From assembly GCA_013396755.1 (NCBI GenBank), contig VWZF01006750.1, forward strand, positions 4,581,293 through 4,645,292: a stretch of DNA of 64,000 nucleotides, in the 5' to 3' direction. The notes under the pieces are model-generated. The model was not told where the DNA came from. It saw only the letters and a program-made list of their open reading frames with translations, and did not search any database. This DNA is from Sclerurus mexicanus. Lineage: Eukaryota > Chordata > Aves > Passeriformes > Furnariidae. A program made the translations under genes and the position numbers. Shown here piece after piece: positions 23,233 to 37,969 of this stretch (within the stretch, counting starts at the first letter, position 1; the number at the start of each line of letters is the position of its first letter).

Positions 23233-26200
23233 TACTACTACACAAGAGGATCCGAATATCCAAAATCCGGGTACTCGTTGGAATCCTGGAGCTGCAGGAT
23301 GCAAACAGGAGAACCACCACATGGTACAACTATATGTGATACTTTAACAGATAAAACATCCCTGCTTTCCTTTACACCTCTGCTTTCTCGTAAAAGAGGA
23401 CAACTACAAAAAGAAGGAAAGCTCACCTAAGTCACTGTTTACAACAAAAAGCTATAATAAAGTTTAAATCTTTCATTCACTAGAGATCAACTTGAAGTTA
23501 AAGCTGCAGCTGAGTTTTGTTTTCGAAGACTGTGTTAAACTGGTAATAAAATGACTACATCCATCTTTTCTGAAAAAAACAAAGCTCCTCCTCTTTCTAT
23601 TCTCTTTTGATTGAAATGCCAAGTGTTTTAATAAACTCTTGCCTACACCACTGCTTGATGAATCCTGCATTTACTAGACTGTGTGAACTGTATTGCAGAA
23701 CCTGTCAGGCCATTACCTTGTTTGAGCCTCTTCACCACTTTACCCAAACATGGAAAAAGAACATGACAAGCAGCTCATAAGGAGCCACTGTCACCAGCCT
23801 GTGTCCCTCTACCTGCTCTAATGCTCTAAGCTTACACAGTTTACCAAACCATAGAGTTCATTTTATAATAAAACAAAATGATCCAGCAATTTACAGGAAC
23901 ATAAAAAAAAGCTTCATGTTTTACAACTGAATTCAGATTGAAAATAAACTTTGCAAGCGATAAAGAACCTTCAATAAAAACTATTACAAGAAAACCACAC
24001 TTGGAAGTAACTGCATGAGGACAGATAAACACCTTTTATCACAATTTTAAAGAATGTTTCAGGAGGAGAGAAATTAAAAAATAAAACTAACAAAGACAAT
24101 CCACAATCCACAACAAGCACACCAAAAATCCCACCACAGCCTTCAAAGAAAAACAAACAAACAAAAAAACCCCACACAAATCTCAAAGTGTTAGTTGAAA
24201 AACTACACTGTAAAATCACTTTCCATTCAAACACTCCTCAGAAATTTTTCATCCAAATAGCCTGGGTGTTTTGTAGGTGTTCTCTAAGTCACACACCTAC
24301 TTTACAAACAGTGACACTACAGAAGGATAAATAGAGACAAAGGATACAAGGTTCTCACTCATGGTCAAACACCAAAACAGCAACAGAGTTGAAGCAGTTT
24401 CCCACTCTGGTATTTGGGGAAAGATTGCAAACATGGCAATTTTTAGAAAAAAATCTCTTCATTGTTAAAAATAAGAGTATGTGCACATGTCTATGTGTGG
24501 ATCGCCAAATAAATTTACTTCTTGGATAGTGAAGTACATGAAGATCTCAATTTTTTTGTATTTTCTTTCTTCAAAAAACTAATTAAATTTTGCTGAATCT
24601 TTTTCAGCAAGAACAAAGTTCAGAGAGCTCATTTAGTGTGTTACAAACCTCACTCCCAAATTACAACTGTAGTTTGAATGATGGAATGAATCAGTGTGTC
24701 CTGCCTGGCCTCTTCCATAAGCAAATAAAGTAAGAGATTTATAACGCCAAAATCAACATTGATAAAGAAAATCCATACTGCCAAAGAGAGTTAATACACT
24801 GTTGATTTAACCTGGTGAAAAATTACTGTATCTTTCTTTTCTACCTGAAAGAAAATAGACCAAATATTTGCAGAATGAATTGTGTGTAATTGGCATTAGT
24901 TAGCTGCTAAATTTTGTACACTGCTTCACTCTCTCTTAGTAAATATATAGATGTGTAAACTCAATACTTCCAAAAGTGGTAACTACTCAACTGTTCCAAA
25001 GAAGCCAATTTCCTAAAGCAGAATCTTATTCTACCTCAAATAAGAAAAGGAGCAAAGCACCTCAAAGTTTTACTGTAAATACTGTAATATGAAACTCTTT
25101 CAAGGTAACAAATCTTGGGAAATGAGGACATAAGTTTTGAACTACACAGCCCTACCTCTTAAGCAAGCTGTCAGTCATAAGGTTTACTACAGAATTTAGT
25201 AGAATAGGACAGTATATGAAGAAATAAGTTAATTGGAATCTAAACAATAGTCATTAAAAATCCTAGAAATAGTTTTAAATTTAAATATAATTTTAAATAC
25301 ATAAATAAATGAAGCTGCAGGACATGGAAAACTATGCTGCTGCATTTCTGGTCCACAGAAATTCATATGCACACTTCATCTCTTAGGGTTTCTAATAAAG
25401 AAAAAACGTGTTTCTTGAACAAGTTCCACCAACTATATTCTCTTTGCCCTAAGGCAAACAGGCTAAGAACTGCTCCTCCGGGTTTCAGCTCCAGACATCC
25501 AAAGGTGCTTCTGGGTGGTGCCAGATAGGTTTGTAGAATTTGAAGGGTAAGTGTCAGAAGCACAGTGATCAATCAAGAGATAGCAAGCAAAAATAGCAGA
25601 GTTAGCAGGAAAGGTTACTGCTAAGAATCCTACAAGAACCCTGAGGAAAAGAAGAGGATTGAGGGGAGGGGAAAAAAAAAAAACAAACGAAGAGGGGAAA
25701 AGATGATAAAGGAAAATAAGTTTTGTAGATGAAAGTGAGCTTACAAAGAGAAGAGAGAGGAATGTTAAAAGCAGCAGACTATGACATTTGAGAGAGAAGA
25801 AAAACTTACTGTTAACAGAGAAATGCAGAAGCAGAATTTTGGTTTCCTCATTTTATTTTTGGAAGCTCAGCTATCTTCAATCTGTCTCATTTCAGCTGCC
25901 TATGCACAGATCCCAGACCTTACATGGAGCTTGCACAAATTTAACTGAAAACTGCACTTTCACATTTGTAAAAAGGTACATTTGCAGACTAGACTAAAAA
26001 AACAAAGCCTGATTCACTTTCTAAATAGCACAGTAATTTGATCAATTTTAGGGGCATAGAAGGCATTACTAAAACTATATTGAAATGTTATTAAAACAAT
26101 GTACCATTAACTCCATAGTTCCATATCATCCCCCTCCTCCTTGTTCACTTGCCACACATACCCATTCTTTCTCCTCCATCCCAAGTCCCTATCCTCACAG

Positions 26201-27906
26201 CCCATTCACATTCATTAATCTTTCATTCCTATGCCCTTTAATTCCATATTCTAAGTGATCTTCTGAACACAATTTTTCTATCTGCAACTGCACTACTGTG
26301 TAGGGTGTAATCCTTTAAGCTAAAATCAGACCCAAGTAAATTCCTTCTTTAAAAACTTGCCCACTGCCTCTCAGGGAAAACAAGAAGCACTGCTCACCTC
26401 ACAGACTTTCCACCATCTTCAACACCTGAAAGAGTTCACACATGTGCTTTGCTAAGCTTTTTATCCCCTCCCTCATTTCACACAGGTGAATGCAGTTATC
26501 CTCCAGGTGTAACTGATCAGCAGGGAGGCAGCCAAATGGGTCTTAGGACCAGCTGCAAAACAAGCTGACCCTTGGCAAGGTTACAACTATTTTCCATGAA
26601 GAAGAGACCAATCCAACTGCCAAGGACAGGGAAGACCAGGTTGCACCAGGTTGCATTTTCCCTCTCTGTGTGATTCCTGTCAGAAATGTGAACCAAGGAC
26701 TGATTGCCAGGCAGTATCTCACTGACTAGGTGTGGTGATCCTGGGGACTCTTCCCAGCAGTCTCTCCTGTCAAACCAATTTGATTTGTACCAAAAATATA
26801 CATATGCAGTCAGCCTATGTCTCAACAAGAGAAAAGAAAGAGAGCTGTCCCACTGAAGTGAGTGATCCCAGAGTCACCTATCTCACAAAAGTCAAATCAG
26901 GTCACTTCAGGGACAAGACAAGTATCAACAATCCTATCTTTTTTCCTGCAAACCCCTGGGAACCTTAAATCTTTTGTTCCTACTGAAGCGCCCAAGAATC
27001 ATAATAAAACATGAATTTTCTGTCTCAATAAAGCACATTCTTAGTTTATTTCAGTCTGCCATATAATCCTCTAAACTAAACATCAAATAGATTTCAGACC
27101 TCCGACTTTGTTTAGTTCCTCAGTGAAACTACTACAGCTCTCAAGGATTAAGACACCTAGGAGCCAAAGATCAGTTACTGGCTGAAAGCCCCACCAGTGT
27201 AACAGCACATTAGACTTATTTTTTCATCTCTGACTTAAGCACTTTTGAAAGAAGCACATTCTACAATAAGTCAAAAGAGGACAGACAATACAATAATGTA
27301 CAGAAATATAAAGAAGCATAAGCAACATTGCTTATAGTAACAGAAACCAATCCACTTCATTCCTAAGAATTACCAATCCTCTTATCCGATCTTTAAAATA
27401 CACAATGCTCATTATACAATACGTAAGCACTGTCAACATTCCTAAAAACACACACATTAAATTCCAAACACATGTAGGAAAGGCACTCCCATTAAACTGA
27501 AAACAACATCACTGTCACACAGGCTGCAACAAATCTCTCCTTTTACTGCAAGAATGTTTCCTAAAGGGAGGAAAAAAAATCTCAAAATTAAGTGGAAAGG
27601 CCCGTGGGACATTTTTATATGCAATTAAACTTTAAGTCAACAGACTGCAACATGCAGAGTAATAGGTGTTAATGTAAAAAACAAACCTTAAGTTGGACTC
27701 ATATGTACATAGAGTGATACTTAGATTAGCAAAACTGTGTGCACTGTACACACAGGAAAGACACAGAAAACAATCCTCTCTTTTTTCCACTTCTCACTAC
27801 AAAGTATCCCTTCCTGTAACATGTAGCCACAAAGTTGGTTCTAATGAATTATGGCATTAAGATGAGTTAAATCAAAAGAAGAGCCTGCCACCAGAAGAGT
27901 GTCAAT

Positions 27907-27919
27907 ATATATATATACA
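27907..27919. repeat. (AT)n microsatellite
   Basis: A short alternating AT run of about 13 bp, likely variable in length; no other feature nearby. Confidence 0.85.
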
Positions 27920-30900
27920 AGCACACTCTATTACCCTTCCTAAATAAAGCTGGTGTCAAAATACAGCTTTATATTAGTCCAGCAGATCTTGCACTGATGA
28001 CTACTGAAATCATTAATTGAACTGACAGATCAGAACTGCCATATCATTTTGTAAGTCTTCAAACTGACCACAGAATAATTTTAATTCCCACCACAAGGTT
28101 CGCAAGGCAATTAAACATGTAAAGACCTGACTGTGAGACAGTGAGGACCTCACATTCATCAGTTACATCACCCAGTCAAAATGAAGCTACACATACGAGC
28201 TAATACATAAATCAACCAGAAATCTACTCCAGAGAGGTCCCTCTTCAGATTAAAGTGTTATGATTTTGAGATCTGCTCTATAAAATCAGGACCCAGACTT
28301 CTCCCAATCCAGAAATTACTGTATTTCCACAGATGTAAACTGGTTTTAACCTTGGAGATTTTGTTTGCTGAATTTACATGGCAGCTGCAGCTTTGAGTTA
28401 CAATAAAACTGCATATAGCAGGAGCATAAATCATCTCCTTCCTAGATATGTTCACAAAAGCTGGAAACAAAGATTTTTTCACACATCAATGAGCAGGAAA
28501 TACATATGGTTAAGTATCACTTGAATCCATTATTAAAGGAGTCACTTTACTGTTCATTTTAATGATTAGTGTAAGAATCATTCATGTGCTGAAAAAATAT
28601 GATGTTAAGAGCTTTGCCTGTCCCTTTTTAGGATCTTTTACATATTTTCCAAAACCTATTTTTTCTATTTCCTTGTACCATTCAGGCATTCAGAAAAATG
28701 CTTTCTAAGTTTCAATTTGGACTCTCTAATAAGGTTCAAACAAGAGACTATTATTTATCAATTAACATTTATCATAGCAAATCATAATGCAGCTGTGTTT
28801 CAGAGAGAAAGTACTTCCATGGATGAGAGGTAGCAATTTCAGTGGAAAAAAAAAAAAGGCATCACCACCAAGCTTAATGCATATTCTGAGAATGCAATTA
28901 GAGTGATCTCAACATACAATAGGTCTGAACTATTGAATTGTAATTAGCAAAACCCTTTTCATATGTGTTGTATGGACAGAAAAGATACAGAATACACATC
29001 AGATTTAGAAATGGACAGTACAGCTGGGCTTAGCAAAGTACTAAATCAACTGGAAAAACAGAAGAGCTAGCTCAAGGACTTATTTACCAAGTGTTAAATA
29101 CATTTTACACAACATCACTAGCTTGTGGAAAGAGTCATCAAACGAAGAAATGGGAATTCTACCTGTCAGCAGTGCACTGGCCACACAGAACAGATACGTA
29201 CTTGGCAATGCCCTAAAACACAAAAGCACAGGTCAGACAAGCCCTGAGGTCTTAAGAAAAGGAAATTCCCATGGAGCTTCACATTCCTCTGCTGTAATCC
29301 TTCACACAAGGCCAACAGAGAGAGGGGGTTTCAAGATGAGCCCTTAGAAGCACAGTCCAGTCTGGAATTGCAGAGGGAGTCAGAACATCTGGAGCATGAG
29401 GTGCAACCTGCATCCTAAGCAATTTACACTACTTAGCTGGTGCACCAGCACAATCCACAGCTGCTGGAAATTCCTCCTGGCTGTCACACTGCTGTCCAGA
29501 TATGCTGCCTTCCAGCAGGAAAGCGTACCAGTGACAAATGTGTGAACCCCAGCAACAATCAGAAAGTAAAAGAATCGTGAGAGCAGAACAAATCTAGCAG
29601 TATGACTCTGATCCTTGTTTTCAGTACTAAAAGAAATGTTAATAGTTTTTTCTCTATTTTTTCATTTTTAATTATTTCCTTTACTAATGGTAGAAACAAA
29701 ATACAGTGTTTACTTTACTTTCTCCTTTTTTTCCAGACTTGCCAATCCCCCAACAAAGAGTTGAGAGATATTTCAACCCATCCTCCCATTGCAAATGGGC
29801 TCTGGCCTCTTCTCCCACCCAGCTTAGTGTCACTGCCCCCTTTTCCTCTCCTTCGAGTATGGGAACTATTAGAGCACAGTATAAATCCAATCAGACAACT
29901 TCACTAGTTGAAATCTAATCAGGCAAAAGCAAAGTGATTTCTCCACAGGTATTGTTATGATGCTGTTACAATGAGGAACAGCCACACAATGAATGCTAAG
30001 GCCTAGGACAAAGACAAGAGCAGGAAGATCCCTCTGGTGGCAGCATGGACATCTGAGGAATTTTATTCTGACTGTGGCTGCATCATGTAGTAATGTCCAA
30101 TACTCAAAAACGAAGTGACAGTACACTGTCCTGTTATAATTTTCCACAGTTTAATTTTAAAACATGTCTCAAGTGGTTTATTCACCCTGACCCTCTAGGG
30201 GTTGACTTAAGTAAGGCTTTGTCAAAAGCACTAAACATCAATATTCTTTGCTTCCAATTTGCTACCCTTATGAAAAGCATCCCTGTCCATCTTAACACAT
30301 TGTGTCAAACAAAGGGTTTGCTATAAAATGAGTAATAACAGTGTACACTACAGCCGAAAAGCTGATCATTACTTCTCCAACTGCAAGCCCAAGAAAAGCT
30401 CATTTTCCTATTTGGTCCAGGAGAATGCCCAAAGATATGCAAAACTATATGTTAATATATGGACATCTCGCATTTTATCCAGGAAACACCTGTGTACGCA
30501 TAAGGGAACTCCACCATTTCCGCACAGTCTCAAACAAATTATTTCTTCCTTCCTTTCCAAGGGAATGGTTAAAATTTGTTCTCCTGTGAGATGAGTAAAG
30601 GGTAACCTTTACATGTTTCCAAATTTCTGCAGGAAGCTTTCATGCTGCTCTCACCATCTCTTTCCTGTAACAGTAAGGCTAAACAAAGACCTTTCTTCGC
30701 ATATATTCTGCAGCACAGAGATTTTTGCAAGCTAATCCGTGCTGCTTTGCAAACAGAACTTCTGTGCAAACAGGAAGGCTGCCCTGTCACCACTAATCGT
30801 ATTCCAGATACAGTAACTGTGCAGGCAGCACTGGCCAAACATAGGATACACACATCCTCGCACTTACCAAGTATCATATTTGAGTGGCTGTCAAATCTTG

Positions 30901-33894
30901 TCCTTCATTCACCTTACACCCTCAATATCACTGTGGCTAGTTCCAAGCAGGGGGAAGGGCAAGACTTCATGAATTTTCACATCATTTCCCATTTAGGCTG
31001 GTATCTGCTCATGCTACCTCAAAAGAACAGTATTTATCCCCTTAAACACAGTGTTAAGAACCAATGTATAAGGCTTTGTGATACTTGCCTTCTGTTCTTT
31101 AGGGATGATGGCAAAAGAAATTTGCACCCTCCAAGTCAGATTTTGTGCCTCACTTCTTGTGCTTCCTCTGTGGAAAGGAACTGAAGAACTACTCAGAGCA
31201 GTTCCACTCCCAGATTTGAGGGAAAGCAGCGTATATTTGTTTAATGCTAGGATATAATTTCATAGAAAAAGTATTTCTGGAAAGCTATTAGTGAAATTAC
31301 TGCCTCTATAGCCTCTAATTTTAAGCTGTCCATGGCATTTGTTTTTACACCTTGAAACAGTAACTTCCATTAGTCAAAACAGATAAAGAAATGGGTTTAT
31401 TATATGACAGCTGGTAGTTTTCCAAAACAATCACTTCTGTGCTCAAGGAAAATCAGCTCTCTAAAGAAAAAGAGGCACCACAACAAAAAGTAGCGTTTTG
31501 TCATATATACTCTAAGAAGGGGGAGGAAGGAGAGAATCAAACCAAAAAGACACGCATAAACACACACAGAGAAAAAAGTACCAAAACCACAGTCCACTTT
31601 TTTAACCTGTTTTCCTTCCTCCCTCTGAACCTTTCACTGCACTTTGATAACAGATTCATTTGATGAATTATGTGCTGGCTCTGGGTCTAAAACACAAATG
31701 AAGGCTATTTTCTTGAGGGCTATTTGCCAGAAAGTCATAGGGGAAAAAAAAAAACCTGCTCTTGCCAGAACTTCAGCTCCCCTTGGCCAATGCTGAGGAT
31801 GGCAGGAAGAGGGCACAAGAAAGATCTGTGTCAAACAGAGATGTCTGAAAGCTTTTATCACATCACTGTTAGAAGCATGGCAAAAAAAGGCTCCAAAATT
31901 GAAGGAAAATACCCTCAGGATACATCTTTCTCTTCCTGTTCTATCACTTCTGCTCTAATAAAACTTCTCCACAGTTTTAATGAATCTCTAAGGAAAATCA
32001 GTATATTTTACTGTTTGTATTTACACTTACTGTTTTGAATATTTTTTCAGATGTTTTTAATAAATCAGCACAACAGATCAAAAATAAGGCCAATTCCAAG
32101 TCCTGTGACCATCTCTTAAATGCACTGCCTTTCTTTTCTGCCATATTTTTCACTTTTTATTCTAGATCTATGCTTTTAAGGTTTCTACTACAGCTGCTTG
32201 AAGAAATGAAGTTACAGAAACTCTATCACGTTCTTTTCTTTCTTGTCACTGAAAAGCTGACAGGTGGTGCCAGCTACAGGATGCTGTTCAGGAGACTTTG
32301 ACTAAATACACACACATCCAGTAGCAGTATACAAACAGCTGTATTAAGTGAACACTGAATTTGGTCTGGAAACATTACAGCTTACCATCAGTGTGCTGGA
32401 TCCTACATCTCTGACCTCACCTCTCCTCATACACACATATCCATGCAAGTTTTGCATTAAAAGGGAAGATTCTTGTAACCATTTCTTTTAGTTCAATCCT
32501 AATTACAAGCTCCTTTTCATAGCTGTAAGAAGACATAACTCTATTACATTTGAAGCCATTTCCCTCTGAACACAGAATCCAGGAAGGCACCAGTTCTCAG
32601 AATACTGAAATTAGGCCCATGAATGCCTTTAAAAACGTGCATCAATTAAAATTAGTGTTTTAAATAGCATATGAACAATACTCCACCTCAGACTCCTTTT
32701 TTGGTATAGAAAAACTGTACCTACTGTGACAGTGCCTCTAATTTTAACATTCACCCTCTTTCTGAAGGAGGGTTAGTTGCTCCATGATTAACATGTCTGT
32801 CACAGTAACATTCTTTTGAAGCTGGAAACCGAGAGTCAGTTTAACTCCAACACAGAATTACAGGAATTGGAGGATCCTGCTTTCAAACACGTGCCTTTCA
32901 ACGGTATCAAGAAATGCCCATGAAACAAAAATATTATAGCAATGTTTGAGAAGCCTGGTGCTCCCACCAACTGGCTACAAAATTTGTATCATTAGCTACA
33001 CTTGATCAGCCTCCACACCTCAGCGTGTCATACCCAACAGAACTGACACAGTTTGATGGAAATGCTTCTTGAGGGGCAAAGAATCCTGCAAAGAAATGGG
33101 TTTGGAGTTACAGGGAATGAACTGAATATTTAACACAAGCTGGGCTCTGCAGGAGGAATGTTTTAACAGCTACCATGCAGGTGGCTCTCCTTTCTAAGCT
33201 AGGACCTGAGCTTTCTCTTGTGCAGTGCTGAAACGCAATGCAGCTAAATAGCAAGGGCTGTAGCTGAATTTTATTGACTCTGCACCATTTCAACATCGCA
33301 CCTGTACGTTCAGGCTGAATGTTAAATATGTATTTGATGTAACATATACATCTTGGTGATTGATTTGGAGCACTAAACAGAAAACTAGAAGGTCACAACG
33401 TGACATCTGGTTTTCACTCTTGAGAAGCTGAGAAAATGCATTTGAAGAAAAGGCAATTTAACAGATACAGCTTTAAACTAAATGAATATGAGAAAAAATA
33501 ACTCCAAAATAATTCCAGAACGGGAATTACAGACCACTTGCAATTGCATTTTGAATTATCTCAGTCTCAATACTGGCTACATATGCTCACAGATGAGATC
33601 TGACACATCACTTCAAGGAGGGGACAGATGCCCTCAGGGTACAAACATTCACAGAGTATAATTCAGGCTTTATCAGCATGTAGCTATTGCTCGGGGAAGG
33701 TCTGGTCCTGCACTGCATAGAGAATATGCCTGTAGAGATTGGACTCAGAGCTTGTCTCTCTACAGTACAATTCAGAGGCTTTACATAGCACACAGAGAGG
33801 AGAAAGATTTAAAAATTTCCATAAGAGTGCTTGTTAAACAACTTGGAAAAATGGCTAAACTCAAGATACAGCACTAGGATATGATCATGCAATT

Positions 33895-33910
33895 AGATTT
33901 AATTAAATCT
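33895..33910. repeat. 16-bp AT-rich palindrome
   Basis: AGATTTAATTAAATCT is a perfect palindrome containing TAATTA-type homeodomain core sites. About one such palindrome is expected by chance in this much DNA, so no function is claimed. Confidence 0.5.
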
Positions 33911-35266
33911 GCTATTCATCAACTTATTAAGCAAGCAATATCCAAACTACTGCATAGTAACAGTAAAATGGGCATTCCAAAGTCTTAGTGACAGCTAATC
34001 TATAATAACATAAAAATACTATGCTTTCTTATAAATTGTGAGACTCTTACTAAAAAAAAAAAAAATCCAAAAACAAAAATCAAGGCTCACTTGAAAACAG
34101 ATGCCAGCTTTTCCAAACTCTGCAGTCCTCAAGCACAAACCAATAAAAAAAAAAAATCACACACTTCCCCTCCCTGCCAGCCCATTGTTCTTGCTTTTAG
34201 AGTTGTCACAGACAGAATCAGTGAGAAACTTGAATGATTTTGCAATGCATTTTTTCTGGTGATTTTTTTTTAAATGTCCCAAGTATTTCTAAAATATTTA
34301 ATATATCTGAGCAAATATATCTTTATTGACTGCAATGAGATGCATATATAACAGTTTGACTTTTACACTTAAAAATGGAAGCATACGTGGTTGAGTAAAA
34401 GCATGAGACTATAATTAGCCCTGTCATTCCCTGTTCTGTCTTCACACATTGGCATAAAATCAGGAGCAGTCTAAATGATCAAATCTTCTATGGACTGATT
34501 AGTTTTGCAAATAATGAAAAGAATATTCCACATATATGGGGTGAAAATATCCATTTAAATATTCTCAAAGTAATGAAGTTTGAAGTCAAAATGTGATTAC
34601 TTGCAGAAACAGTTTCCAAGAAAACATTTGTGTCTTCAGTTTAAAGACAGACATGACTACTAGTCTGCTTCACTTCAATTAAAAAGGTTTTTTTCACTTC
34701 AGTGTAAAACAATTAATTCTTGAGTAACAGAGGAAAGTATCCATAAAACTGCCAAAAAAAGGAAGGAACAGATTCATCAAAACATTCTGCAAAAAGACAC
34801 CACTGCAACCCAAACTACATCCTCTTTCATGATTCAATACTGCGGATTATGGTATCAAGTCATTTAAAAAAAAATGTGTAAGACACTTTCCTTCAAAACA
34901 AAACTGGTGCCAGCAGATTCAAAAACAGATACTCACAAATCAGTTTCCAACTTGTTTTAATGGTCTCCTACTAATCCCTGTTTATATACTTAAGTACACA
35001 CTCATCTCTACAAATGACACAGAATAATGGATATATGTAACACCGTATATTACCAATAGGCAACTTCCAAGAAGGAGTATTTAAGTTTGTAGCATCATCT
35101 CACTAACTTTGCTGTCTTAAGAGTTTCAATACCTGCACAGAGAGATCAAGGATAATTTTCTCACCACTTCATATGCTAAGTGTGCCATGTCCTGTGTTAC
35201 TGGGTCACTAATAACCCACTTCAGGTGCTTTTGTGAACTTTTAAAAGTGGCTTTTTCAACGTGTAG

Positions 35267-35367
35267 GAAGCACTGCACAGCTTGAGACTGAGTCCTAAAA
35301 GAAGCCAAGCAAAGGCTGCGCTGAGCCGGAAGGGGCATTGCTGCCTTCACCAAGCACTGATGCACAG
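35267..35367 (+). other. Possible small exon (cryptic or of a non-coding RNA)
   Basis: A pyrimidine-containing acceptor (CTTTTTCAACGTGTAG) ends at 35266 and a good donor (CACAG|GTAAGC) begins at 35368. The 101 bp between them is open in one frame (EALHSLRLSPKRSQAK at its start) and is richer in GC than its flanks. No protein family is recognised, and isolated splice-like pairs are common in large genomes, so this is only a candidate exon. Confidence 0.2.
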
Positions 35368-37969
35368 GTAAGCCCCCCTCCCAAGCTGCAGGGCTCCTCC
35401 CTCAGCTCTCAGGATGCTACGAGTCACTGTCATGGTGTTGTCTGAGCTCTCAGGCCATTTTCCAGCATTATGCACCTCTTTTTTTTTGGTGTCAAGTCTT
35501 TCATAGATTGGAAGGATGCCAAGAATAAAGCCAAAGTCTGCGCAGTCTATAATTAACTCAATCTTCTAAGTCAGACAGTGGCTTTCTTGGTTTGAATTGC
35601 CTAAATTTGCAAATTTGTGCTTCTGACAACAAAACAGCTGCTAAATTCAGTCACTCAGACACTGCATTTTCATCTCCAGATATATATATGTATTATCCTC
35701 CAGAGGTATGAAGCCTTAAAAGTCCACTGTGTTCACTTACTTAGTATCATATAAATTATTCTAAGACTATTTTATTTACGTTTGCCTCTACCATAAATCC
35801 AAATATTCCCAGGAACGAATTATAGTTCATTAAAATATTTTTCTATTCAATGTCCTTTCTGACAAGCCACACTTGTCACCTGAATGTACCACTCTCTGAT
35901 TTATATGTTTGATTTTACTTTCATTATGGGATTATAAAGCAATATGACTACATATTTCAAATCAACAACACAGCATTCTAAACATTTTCTCACTGAATAC
36001 TGTTGTCTAATGTCAGTCCAAGTGTCTCTGGCCATTCTGCTGCTCTGCATGGCACAATTCTTTTGCATGAAAACACCAACTGTTCGATCACAAGCAATAA
36101 GAAAATGCTACTGCAAGAGAAAGGAGCAGCAGATAGTATAAACACTGTCAACTTGCGACTAATTTTAAACATTTCTCATCTTATATGAAAATCATAGAAG
36201 CAAGAAGTTCCAAGAAGGTATTTTTGCATTTCAGCATGTTTTATTTTTTCTTAATGAGAAACTCATTTGTTACACCACAGTAAAAGATGCACATATGCAT
36301 AACTTGAGTAACTCTGTGATCTTACTGCAGCAACCTTTGGGCTTCCCTTCCCAGGCATGGCCATTCGCACACTCCCACCCTGGTTCCCATAGCCTCCTAT
36401 CAGGCTGCAAGTACCCAGGACTAGGAACTTGCTACTTTTACTTTAAGAAACATAGAAAAATCTGAAATTAACTATTAGCAAATGCCTGTCTTTTGTTATT
36501 TAACTGAAAAAAATAAAGCAAAAAACCACACCCACCTACACCTCCCCAAAAAAGAAAAAAAACACAGCACCACAGAACAACAAAATACATCCCCTTAAAT
36601 TGAAAATTACAGGAAGTCAGAAAAAGAGATTATGATAAATAGAAATGGGACTTCTTGAGGAAGTGAACTGCTGACCCTGATACAGCAAAACACTTTGCCA
36701 ATGATTAACTTCAAGTACACAAAGTGATCCTACTCAACTCTCACAAGCTATTAAAAAAATCTGCTTAACTGTCAGCCAGGGAGAAAGCCTGACTGCTTAC
36801 AATTACTTCTGCAGTTTTGTGCCAATTCTGCTGGTCAGTGATGAACATCCAAAAGCACTAATTTTCCTATACACCATAATTGTTACCACTTCAATGTATT
36901 AGCAAGTCAGATGACTCCAAACACTTGTACACACATCCTTACAACCATACACTAGAGAAGTTTTACTCAAGTCAGTCAACCAATTACTTTATGCAATACC
37001 AAAAGCATGTGTATAATACTTCAAAAGTGTCTCTGATCACTACTCGCACCCAACTGCAAAACAACCAGAACTGAAATGCACGTGTCACAGCCAGCATTAA
37101 GACTATTTTTGCAGATACATTATCACATATTCCTTAAAACCGACTACGCTCTTTTTGCCCCCCCCCCTTGCTGTAATAAATACTTTCAAGCATGCAGCAC
37201 AATGTCTCCTTCTATTATCCCATCTTGAATGAGATGTTCCAAAGCATCTGGAACTTGCTACTGTCAAAGACAATATAAATACACTAACAGTAAGAAATTC
37301 TGGCATTTTATACTAATAGCAATATTTTCTCATGATCACCAATTTTTTTATGGAAAAGTCTGTCTAAAACGTAAAGGAAAGGCCTAGTGTCATGATACTG
37401 AATTTCAGGTGGTTTCCCACCATATAATGCAAGTATCTGTATTACTAATGAAGTCGGGTAGAGGAGTGCCCTCATACCTGACTTAAGAGAGTATATTATG
37501 AGTTTAGCTTCAGTAAGCTTTCTCTCTGAAGAACAGTGGACTCCATAAGGGAGCAAATTAAGGAAGTAATCCAATTTGGATGTTCTAAACTGCTTTGCAG
37601 AGAAGCCTCTCAGTCTCCACTGACCATAGAGGAAAAACAGACTTCTAACATAAGAAAATCAGTTGGGTGGTTGAAGTTAGATGATGTCGATGCTTCTTCC
37701 CCTCAAAAATGGGCATCTTGAAAATCAAAACACATTCTGAAATAGGACTACTTACTGCTTTTGTCATGAAACTGAAGACACATCTTGGAAAGCTAAGTCC
37801 CTACATTACACCTCACTTTCCTTGAAGAAGAAACCACCTGGTGTAGGCATGTCACATTCCCTTGCTGATAATTAGTACCAACGGGACCTGCAGCAATCAC
37901 AGGGACACAGTTGACACTGGAACACTGTGGTAACTCATGGGACCGGTTCATTCATTGGCTTGCAGCCCA
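35368..37969. other. Unique non-coding DNA, no gene seen
   Basis: AT-rich sequence with a C-run of 10 at 37158-37167 and an A/C-rich patch at about 36505-36600. No gene, exon or dispersed repeat was recognised. Confidence 0.55.

Larger units (their letters stand above)
23233..35266. other. Long stretch of unique non-coding DNA
   Basis: About 12 kb with no recognised gene. Noted within it are a purine-rich run at about 25640-25735, an (AT)n run at 27907-27919, two A-runs near 34050 and 34145, and slightly GC-raised patches at about 26510-26780 and 29350-29540 with no identifiable content. A 180-codon plus-strand frame at 30642-31184 is the longest here; it has no recognised domain, a poor start context (C at -3) and an antisense frame overlapping it. 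In AT-rich DNA of this length one such frame is not surprising. Confidence 0.5.

Noticed and set aside
26635..26654. Doubled ACCAGGTTGC
   Set aside because: A two-copy 10-bp repeat is too short to mean anything by itself.
30642..31184. 180-codon plus-strand frame as a protein-coding gene
   Set aside because: No domain recognised, poor start context, an overlapping antisense frame, and roughly the longest frame expected by chance in 64 kb of AT-rich DNA.
33895..33910. 16-bp AT palindrome as a regulatory site
   Set aside because: About one perfect 16-bp palindrome is expected by chance in 64 kb, and more in AT-rich DNA.
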